A stretch of DNA of 64,000 nucleotides from Xestospongia bergquistia. Its lineage: Eukaryota; Porifera; Demospongiae; Haplosclerida; Petrosiidae. The position numbers and the translations under genes were made by a program. Location of the stretch: the NCBI GenBank assembly GCA_963965975.1, contig OZ014418.1, positions 7,047,275-7,111,274 of the forward strand. The letters are read 5' to 3'. Below are positions 56,801 to 64,000 of the stretch, piece by piece (the first letter of the stretch is position 1; each line of letters starts with the position of its first letter). Below the pieces are notes generated by a model. It searched no databases and was not told where the DNA came from. It saw only the letters and a list, made by a program, of their open reading frames with translations.

Positions 56801-59800
56801 TAGACACTAACATTAGGCCAAAGCTAACTTTCACAGAATGATAATTTCTTATAATGGCATTAATAAAAGGCCCATTTTCATAATATAGTAATATTATGAT
56901 TCATAAGGTCAAAGGGCAAGAGTAAAATATTAGTATGTGAGTAATTGTTGGATTCATAGTAGTTGTGAAAAGGGAGTCTACCCTGTGTACATTAAAATAC
57001 ATCCAATAGGCTAAGTATATTAGATTACTGGCTCTGCTGAGGTGGGCATTGGTTAAAAGTAAACAGATTATTGTTATAGTAACCATACCACTATTTTCAG
57101 TGAGGATAATCCATTAATGCATTGCTTGAATGTTGCCATGTCAACAGGTTTTAATTTAGTATCTTGTTTTGATGTGTCAAGTTGTAACGTCCCATCCAAT
57201 TTCTTTTCTCTTTCCATCTTCCTTATCTGATCTTCTTTGTCTACAGCCTGTGTTGTCTTTTCATTTTGTAGTGATTCACTCATTCTTGCTTCCATCTCTC
57301 TACCTTCTCTCTCCTCTTCAATAACATCTATTTCACTTTCAACTAAGGTGACACCACCAGAACTACAAAAATTCATACGAGAAAGCAAATTATTCGTAGA
57401 AATCTGAGTGTGTCCAAGTGGGATATGAAAATTGTCCACGGATGAAATAGTAGTTCCCTCAGTTTGCCTATCATAACAATGACCTGATACCAGGTAGACA
57501 TATTGCTGTAGACCTTGTTTATATAACTGATTGGGCAAGTTTATAATTTCTTGGGAGAGTGTGATTCCTGGTAGGGCTGCCCCACTTGAGCCGCTTTTCA
57601 ATTTCTTAGAATTCTATGAGTAAGGGAGGAACAGAAAGAACCGCTAAATGATAATCATTAAAATTGTTAATAGCATTAATTGAAGAGTGTTAAAATACAA
57701 TTTCTAACAAGTCAGATCGTATCTGTTGTTAATAGCTAACAATCTGTGGGCAAGTCTAGACCACTTTTCAGAGGAAATGTTTTACTTTAAACAAACTACA
57801 GACACATCTCTATAGCCATTGTTAACAAGGATAAAAAAGTTGTAATAAAAAAGGATTTTTCTATTGTATGTAAATTATTATCATTTTTAGTTGCTATTAA
57901 ATTACTCCAGTATAAATAACAATTGATCGATAAATGAAATAAATATAGAATCAAATATCATGAACAACACTCAAAGCACATGCAAGCACATACAAGCACA
58001 TGCAAGCACATATAAGCACATAAATACATCAAGTATTTCATAAATACATTCTTAGACCATTCAAACCTACCACACCAACCAGTAATTACATTATCACTAT
58101 ACTTTTGTCAATTCAATGAAAAAGAAGTCAACACAATTCTCAGCCATTTTATACTATAAACAGAACCCATTGTAAAAAAAGTTCTCAGATGATATAATGC
58201 AGTTTATTCAATAGAGCACAATAGCTTTTCCTCCATCTCTTAATATACTCAATTTAGTTAGTGCACGTATTCCCACCTTAAGAGTTTCACCTTTATGGTC
58301 AATTGATGAACCATTTTAAGGTATTGCAAGTACATACGTACGAAAGTGAGGGTATTCCCTATATATACATGTAATAACAACGAACAAACTAGAGAAGACA
58401 TAGATTGACAATCTAGCTAAACCCTGCAGTGATTCCAACCAATCAGGAAATGTGCATGTATGTAAATAATGAAGGAAAAAAGAAGGAAAAAGGGTCACTA
58501 GGCAGAAAACATTAATAGAATTCATAGGCCTAAAAATATAGGCACTAGAAACACACAGTCTAAGAAAACTGTATCCTGTCCTATTGTTTATTTAAAATAG
58601 AGGTTATCATAACTTTATATGGTGAGGCTAAAAAATTGAATGAATGACCTTTTCTATTTTAAATATTTATCTTAGACAAATCTATGCTCCTCTCCCTTTT
58701 CTGTGTCATGTGCTTAACTACCTTCTTTTGTAACTGATCTTTTTGTGGATTTCTTTTCAGTGATTGATCTGTTTGCTTTGATTTGTACTCTCTTCTTTTT
58801 GTTTCCTTTCTTGTGGCCTTCTAAATAGACAAAAATTAGAAATAAGAGCAACATAAAAAAATAAGCAAATTATAATTTGTTGTTGTTGATCGAGAAAGTA
58901 TTCTATACAGAGAGAGCTAATCACATTAACTACTACTTAATAAGTACATAATGTTATATTAGCACAACAATGAAACAAGGAAAAGCAATTATGAAGACCA
59001 CTAAAATTCAATTAATTAGATGACCACAGGTCAATGTCATCAAATATGTGTATTATGTACTTTACACTTCTAAATAGAAAACAACTAACTGTCCAGTCTA
59101 TACTTTATTGGTGTTATAGCTAACAGTTAATGCTAGTTGGTATTATCCAAGACTACTGATTACCCTTCCTTCATATTTATTACAGCTGCTGATGAGAGAC
59201 TAAGACAGTATAGGTATAAATGATTAGATTCTACAGGTTTGTTTGAAAGATATACATTATTTTGGTAACTATTCAAATAAAAGTCTTTGTTTTGGAGAAC
59301 AAAAAAACTATTCACCAAAGGATGTGGTAAGCCCAAAAAATTCACAATTGATTTTATCTAGCCTGTGACTTCAGCTGCTGTAGTAATAGTGTATACTATA
59401 TAAATATTTGTGGTCACCATATTTATAGGTTATAGTTTTGACAAAGTTCAGTTAAAGTTCATAAGACAGTACAAACCACAACATAAAAATGAACTCAGAC
59501 ATGAGTAGTATGGAGAGTGGGAAAAAGATTATGCAGACAGGATGGCTGGCTAGATTTTTCAACACCTTATAAACACAGTTGTATAATTATGTATATTAAG
59601 AAAACTTGGTCAACATACACCCACAAAGTATGAAGAATTGTCCTCAAATGGATGGCAATGTTTTTAGCATACATGATCTCAAATGGCTGACAGCCTGTCT
59701 GGAGTAGACTAGTAGGTACTAAATAAGGTATTGATGTAGGCATACACAGGCCTGTTGATAGAATGGGATTATGACAGTTGGGTAGAATGGGATTGTGACT

Positions 59801-62800
59801 GTTGGGTAGAATGGGATTGGGACTGCTGGGTAGAATGGGACTGTGACTGTTGGGTATAAAAAGGAGTCCTAATAGTGACAAATTCAACTGTAAATACAGA
59901 ATTGATATAATATATATATATATATATATAATACACTTTTTATCTAATACATGCAATCCAAATATCCAGAGATAATATTACCAACTTAAAAATCCTTTTA
60001 ATTGGTATAATAAAAACAGTCCCTCTTTCAAAAGACATATAGATTGGAGGCCTGCTTATTGAGCTGTTCTATTGAAGTGAACACAAAAGACAAATGACAA
60101 AAGGAAGAGCCAAAATCGAACAATGCTTTTGGCCATCTTTCTTTTCAAAGAGTAAGGTTATGTTCAAACAATGCCAGCTTATAAGACAATAAACAAGGAT
60201 GCTTTTAGACAACAGAAAAAAGTGTAAATGAATTAAAAGTCGTGTGTTGTCTAACATCTCTTTTACAACTAGAAAATCACTTTTGAAAAAGCTTTGTTGG
60301 GGCAAAACAAGTTGAGAGAAGAGTTAGACACTACACAATATATACATGGTATGTGCAGAATGGTTTTGACTGAAGTTGTTGCAGGTTCAATAAATTAGTT
60401 AGCATTTAAAATAGAAGGAAGATTGGTGGGTGTTTAGACCAAACTGATTAGTCTTTGGCCACAAAACAAAAAACATTATACCATATAAACAGTACTACTA
60501 TTATATAAAAAGAACTTAAAATGAAGGGAGGTTTGGGCAGGGTTATGTTGAAGTGGGGTGAATGGTCGTATGTATACTGTACAATCCACCCACACATATG
60601 TCATCATTAGATACCAAGTATGTCTAGCGAATCCAAAAAGTGAAGATGAAAGGTATTTTGTCTTCCTAAAAGAGACTGTTTTCTGTTAGTTTATCTCATA
60701 TGAAGATGCATTAAATGTTTGTGTTAGACTAGACAAAGTTCATTAAAAACATTAAGAAGTTTTGATAAGTTAGACCATTTAAAAGAGTAGGAAACAGGCT
60801 TGTTTACTATGAAAAGATGCCTCTCAATCTGACAGCTATTCTACGAAGAAGGAAAGTGAGGCATCAAGTTAAGGAAAACTACCTCACAAAGAGGAACAAC
60901 CAGGTGCAATAACAAGTCAAATAAAGTGAAAACCAACTGTCGTCTCACCTTATAACAAAGATAACAATGTTATCACTAGGTATTTCCAAGTGATAAAGTT
61001 GCTACCTGTAGCTGTCAAGGTGTGCCAATTTTATGTATCAATGCTATATTAGGGCTATTACCAAGGTTGGGTAGAAGGAAACATACAGTTTGTCATTCAT
61101 TAATAATAACACTGCACAAAGAAAGAACAAGGGAGCCTGTTATAATAGCCATTAGGGTAGTCAGTATAATCTATAATATGTTATGACTGTCATCGTGTTT
61201 TATACACATTCTTTCTGACTCTATTGCTGAGACAACCGTCAAAGGGTTTTCTAATGATTTTAATCTAATCTTATCCTATCAGTGATATTTCACAAATGTA
61301 CCATTTATGGTGCATCAAATTAATCAACTGGAAACCATACCAATGACTTTAAATGATTGTGGTGTCTTAATTGTTACAAAAAATAAAGAGCTATTAATTA
61401 AAATTCCATTGTCACCATGTTATGTAACCTAGCAACATTGGTTCACAGAAAAAGATTTCACAAATGAGAGCTTACAATCAAATCAAATGGTTTACACAGA
61501 CTTCTTCTGTGTATAATAAGACTTCTTGAAACAGAATATGTTTTTTTAAAAGCTCACTCATTGACTAGTGCCAACTAATAACAAAATTATCAGTAATATT
61601 TTCATTAGGATCTAGATAGACCTCTGGGTATTGTAATCTGTCTACCTTATAACACACTTACTGTTGTACAGATATTTGTTTAATGGTGCAAATATACAAT
61701 ATAAGGAGTGAATTATTTAAAAACTAGCCCTTCACTCTGGGTATGAAAACATCAGGGGTCAATATTATGTACATAAGAGATAGTAGTTGTCTGACCAAAA
61801 GGATGTTGTGCATATATTGTGTATCACCTGTTTCCTGATTTAGAAATAGAAGTCAACCAAATTGATGTGATCATATCACTATGGTTACACTCTGTCTGAC
61901 TCTCTCCCTCTCTCAATAAAATTTCTTCAGCACACTCATTCTAAACTGTTAGTGTCAATTTAATTGTGTCTGAATTATGTGTTATTTCTTGTCACTAGCT
62001 GAGATGGTATTGCACAACCATATTCATTGTCACTACACTAAAGGACAAAGTCTACAGATTTTATTATAGCAACCTTGTGTTAACAATACAGACACCACTA
62101 TTTTCACACATACCAAGACACTAGGAGAAGCTATGAATATTGTTATAATGCCCTGATGCAATTACTATGATTATGAATGTTGTTAACACATTGTTAAAAA
62201 ACACTTAAATAAAAACTCAATTGACTAGTATTAGTGTACAAAGTCATCACATGATGGAAATGTGATAGACAGAGGTCAAATCCTATATTGTCTGACACTA
62301 TTGGTTCAAGGTAGAAATAATAGTGATATCATGTTTGGTTTGAGTTACTGTTCATGACTTATTGTTGGAACAAGTACTGTGTATGCATGAATGCCATTTT
62401 AGGTAGTTATATAGTAAGTGACAATGTGTATAAAATAAATAAAATAAGGTGTTTGTTGTAGAGTGAATGAATAGATGGATGGATAGATAACTGATGAACA
62501 ATGGATGGATGAATGTTTGTGTCAGTTTTCTATGAGGATGTTTAAGGTAATTCTTACTAATTTTATTTACTAGAGTGAACAAGATGACAAATCCTTTTTA
62601 GTATTAGAAAGTATTGCAACAAGGCATTACTAATGGTAACATGAAGGATATTAAGGCATTACTAATGGTGACATGAAGGATATTAGGTTAAAATTAATAA
62701 CGATTTGTTGAGTAGAGACTAGTAGACTGGTACAACATATTGGACATATAAAAATTGAACACCCACTTAGAGTTACAAATCTACTACTACAACTACACTT

Positions 62801-63049
62801 TGTTAAAAAGCAATTCAATTTAATAAAAGGATTAAACTAATGATGTAACTTCTAAGTATTTTCACCAAATATAGACAGAGAGATAGAAAGGTCTTTATAG
62901 TAGGTGACTGATGAGTAGTTTTCCACACACAGGATGAGGGTAATTACATTTAAATTAGTCATTGAGTACTTACATGGTTTTCTTCAGATGAATTTGTGGG
63001 TGAAGAGGCCAATGAAGTTGTCAAAAGCTCAGAGACTCTATTTCTAATT
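39353..63049 (-). CDS. Large minus-strand gene, tentatively TALPID3-like (5' end outside window)
   Basis: Exons that join with matching phases, 5' to 3': 62974-63049, 58722-58820, 57089-57613, 49367-49459, 42138-42340, 41558-41981, 40664-40842, 40489-40620, 40323-40444, 40199-40278, 39353-40135 (TAA at 39353-39355). The N-terminal visible part is Lys/Arg-rich and low in complexity. The 41558-42340 region has a helical W-V-Q-Q-E-L-M block and a Pro-rich TPPQSPVP stretch. The C-terminal exons repeat a short S-x-G-E-V motif (LSLGQ, SSEGEV, SLGEA, SLSPGEV, LSDGEV). The motif style and Pro-rich segment remind me of TALPID3/KIAA0586, a centriolar ciliogenesis protein, but I cannot confirm this. The 3' seven exons span 3 kb, while the next introns are 7.0, 7.6, 1.1 and 4.2 kb. 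The four upstream exons are supported by frame only. Confidence 0.55.
41397..41557. repeat. 60-bp intron-like minisatellite, locus 1 (about 3 units)
   Basis: Three units at a 60-bp period (CTACCATTAGTA at 41420, 41480 and 41540) abut the donor of exon 41558-41981. On the coding strand that exon's own GTAAGT opens directly into a shortened unit. Same family as 48226-48735, 49565-49664 and 54355-54905. Confidence 0.9.
41985..42130. repeat. GGATGAAT/GGATAGAT-type tandem repeats filling a short intron
   Basis: The 42137-41982 intron consists almost entirely of approximately 21-bp units such as ATGGATAGAGTAAATGG and then GATGCATGATGGACAGATA. No coding content is implied. Confidence 0.8.
42957..43110. 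repeat. 29-30-bp repeats each containing a 14-bp palindrome
   Basis: About five units of GGGTATGAGTCTTATATAA type. GTCTTATATAAGAC is a perfect inverted repeat and recurs in most units. Confidence 0.85.
43121..43295. repeat. 86-bp tandem duplication derived from the same GAGTCTT repeat
   Basis: TATTAGTCTTGTTATATATG occurs at 43131 and again at 43217, followed by the same flanking sequence. It continues the 42957-43110 array with a longer period. Confidence 0.8.
44393..44525. repeat. (ATCC)n tetranucleotide microsatellite
   Basis: CATCCATC runs with occasional CTATC and ATTC variants. Related but shorter (A/T)TCC tracts occur at 40905-40930 and 49190-49360. Confidence 0.9.
44805..44851. repeat. 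(GA)n microsatellite
   Basis: Uninterrupted GA run in the large intron, not next to a recognised exon. Confidence 0.9.
48226..48735. repeat. 60-bp intron-like minisatellite, locus 2 (about 9 units)
   Basis: Exact 60-bp period; AGTACTTACCACAGTGA recurs nine times from 48246, the third and last copies altered. On the minus (gene) strand the unit reads GTAAGT ... TTACTAATG ... CTATCCTAG and then GTCACTGTG. A half-unit in the opposite orientation (GTCACTGTGGTAAGT) sits just before it at about 48178-48192. Confidence 0.93.
49190..49360. repeat. Imperfect CATTCATC/CTGTCCATTCACTAACC repeats next to exon 49367-49459
   Basis: About four units of 30-40 bp, ending a few bases before the donor of the exon. 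Confidence 0.75.
49565..49664. repeat. 60-bp intron-like minisatellite, locus 3 (about 1.7 units, opposite orientation)
   Basis: CACTGTGGTAAGTACTGATG occurs on the + strand at 49580 and again at 49640. This locus is inverted relative to the other three, so the family is not just one array broken by slippage. Confidence 0.88.
50867..51110. repeat. Tandem repeat of 73-78-bp AT-rich units (3 copies)
   Basis: Units start with CAATATTATTAA-like sequence at 50867, 50945, 51018 and a partial at 51096, and share TATTCCTCTATATAATGTAT. Confidence 0.85.
52378..52480. repeat. (CT)n microsatellite with a CCCTCC-rich core
   Basis: About 100 bp of CT repeats on the + strand, interrupted by CCCTCCCTTCC. 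It lies inside the large intron with no exon next to it. Confidence 0.92.
53784..53833. repeat. (GA)n microsatellite
   Basis: A 50-bp GA run in the large intron. Confidence 0.92.
54355..54905. repeat. 60-bp intron-like minisatellite, locus 4 (about 9 units)
   Basis: Exact 60-bp period and the same orientation as locus 2. CTTACCACAGTGAC recurs from 54411 to 54891. Unit variants (for example AGACCAGTAAACATTAG) reappear two positions apart, which suggests higher-order duplication of groups of about four units. Confidence 0.93.
57614..58721. other. 1.1-kb intron with a 10-bp GCACAT repeat
   Basis: AAGCACATGC/AAGCACATAC units run from 57975 to 58022. Otherwise AT-rich with no coding signal seen. 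Confidence 0.6.
58821..62973. other. 4.2-kb intron
   Basis: Holds a 25-bp repeat at 59752-59855 (GGTAGAATGGGATTGTGACTG type, about four copies), (TA)n at 59912-59932, and a 32-bp direct repeat of GGCATTACTAATGGT near 62621-62680. No gene is recognised. Open frames on the minus strand here have no domain-like features. Confidence 0.55.
59752..59855. repeat. 25-bp tandem repeat (about 4 copies)
   Basis: The unit GTTGGGTAGAATGGGATTGT(G)ACT recurs with few changes. Confidence 0.85.
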
Positions 63050-64000
63050 CTGTAAATAAATAAACATTTCTTAAATTTAAAATGATGTCAATATGCACTC
63101 TTATTACATCATACGCACACAATAAACTATATTAGCCAACACTGACTAAATAAAATGTACTGACATGCAAAGACCCTGTCTCTGATATAAGGCCTAACAA
63201 CTCCACAATACCTAGAGTGACATTACTTGTTACCATAGTGACATAGAGGAGCTAGACTATTAGCTAGTTGGACAAGGTCAGATTGGTTACCCACAGTAAT
63301 ACAAATTATATTGCTGTACAGACAAGAACAAAGCATGATATCAAACAAAGTTACAAATTGACTTGTTTTAAGAAGCACTGCCTTGCACACATTCTTTACC
63401 AAGACTGGGAGTTACTGTGGCAACAAAAGACCACCAGTAACTTTACATGTGATATGATACTACTGATAATACAATAGTACAAGTTAAGGACTTGTCTGAC
63501 GACTAATTACTTATTAGAACTACGATTATTAGATAGTAAGGACAACTTATTAGATAGTATGGATTACGTAACAAAGTGCGCTGTGGCAGTTACTGTGGTA
63601 ACAAAGTCATGGAACCAACATTGTTAATAATATATAGAAATGCTTTTGTAAAATGCTGACAAGATTGCAAACTGTAAGTATACATAATCAAAAGAGATAT
63701 AAATAACAGCATATAATTGTTATGGTAACAGTTTCTATAGTAAATACTACTGGAGACAATAGTCTCAGATAACAATGAAAAGGGAAGGTAAAATAACAAT
63801 TACTGATATAGCAATTGAAAGTATAGCTCTATTTTAAAAGACAGTTTATTTATCTTTTATCGCTTTTGACTTCCCTAAGCCATCTTGTCTCTAGTCTAGC
63901 TGTCTCTGGTTCTATTTTCCCCATTACAAATAGATTATGTCAATGTTTGCTTCATGTGTTGAGATCATTGAATGAGGAAGGAGATAGTTTATGAGATTAG
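63050..64000. other. Window end, probably intron of the minus-strand gene
   Basis: No exon continuing the frame of 62974-63049 (which needs an upstream phase-2 donor) was found. A 24-codon minus-strand frame at 63850-63924 is noted under rejected items. Confidence 0.4.

Larger units (their letters stand above)
49460..57088. other. 7.6-kb satellite-rich intron
   Basis: Contains the arrays at 49565-49664, 50867-51110, 52378-52480, 53784-53833 and 54355-54905, an (ATA)n run at 50276-50306, and a CAGTACTGTA-rich palindromic patch at 55155-55230. No gene is recognised in the remaining AT-rich DNA. A 19-nt possible microexon near 55530 was considered and not called. Confidence 0.6.

Noticed and set aside
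63850-63924. 24-codon minus-strand frame (MGKIEPETARLE...) near the window end
   Set aside because: It looks peptide-like, but it has no donor in the phase needed to join exon 62974-63049, and no upstream acceptor. It could be a small upstream exon, which cannot be decided here.

Overview
The window looks like animal nuclear DNA from an early-branching lineage, most likely an Amphimedon-like demosponge. It is AT-rich, has very short introns (44 to 54 nt are common), and encodes clear orthologues of eukaryotic housekeeping genes. It also carries a tandem cluster of death-fold genes of the kind that is expanded in sponges. The species assignment is inference, and no database search was possible.

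Region 1 (1-17.4 kb, + strand) is an accessory, innate-immunity-like cluster built from two diverged copies of an approximately 8.3-kb unit, plus the start of a third. Each full unit holds a standalone gene of an unrecognised approximately 330-residue domain (called here the 'CHxTH family'), then a multi-exon death-fold/coiled-coil gene, then a second CHxTH copy. Splice phases show that this second copy is joined in frame to the death-fold gene. This is required for unit 2 (10634-15677) and possible for unit 1 (2337-8161). A fifth CHxTH copy (16086-17356) carries one premature stop. Four of the five copies share an AP-1-like TGACTCA site about 30 bp upstream of a TATATAAATA box.

Region 2 (17.6-39.2 kb) is compact and housekeeping: NEMF/Rqc2 (-), NXF1/TAP (-), an LC3/Atg8 gene (+), BPNT1 (-) and CEBPZ/Noc1 (+). 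NXF1-LC3 and BPNT1-CEBPZ are head-to-head pairs, and the second pair has only 64 bp between start codons. The LC3 protein ends exactly at its conjugation glycine. CEBPZ ends in an expanded RG-rich minisatellite-encoded tail.

Region 3 (39.3-64 kb) is one loosely packed minus-strand gene (tentatively TALPID3-like, 5' end outside the window). Its 3' exons are compact, and its upstream introns of 4-8 kb are full of satellites. The most striking of these is a 60-bp minisatellite present at four intronic loci. Read on the coding strand, each unit has the parts of a minimal 51-nt intron (GTAAGT donor, TACTAAT branch site, CTAG acceptor) followed by 9 nt. Elsewhere in the window, (CT)n microsatellites repeatedly serve as the polypyrimidine tract of 3' splice sites, always with CT on the coding strand.
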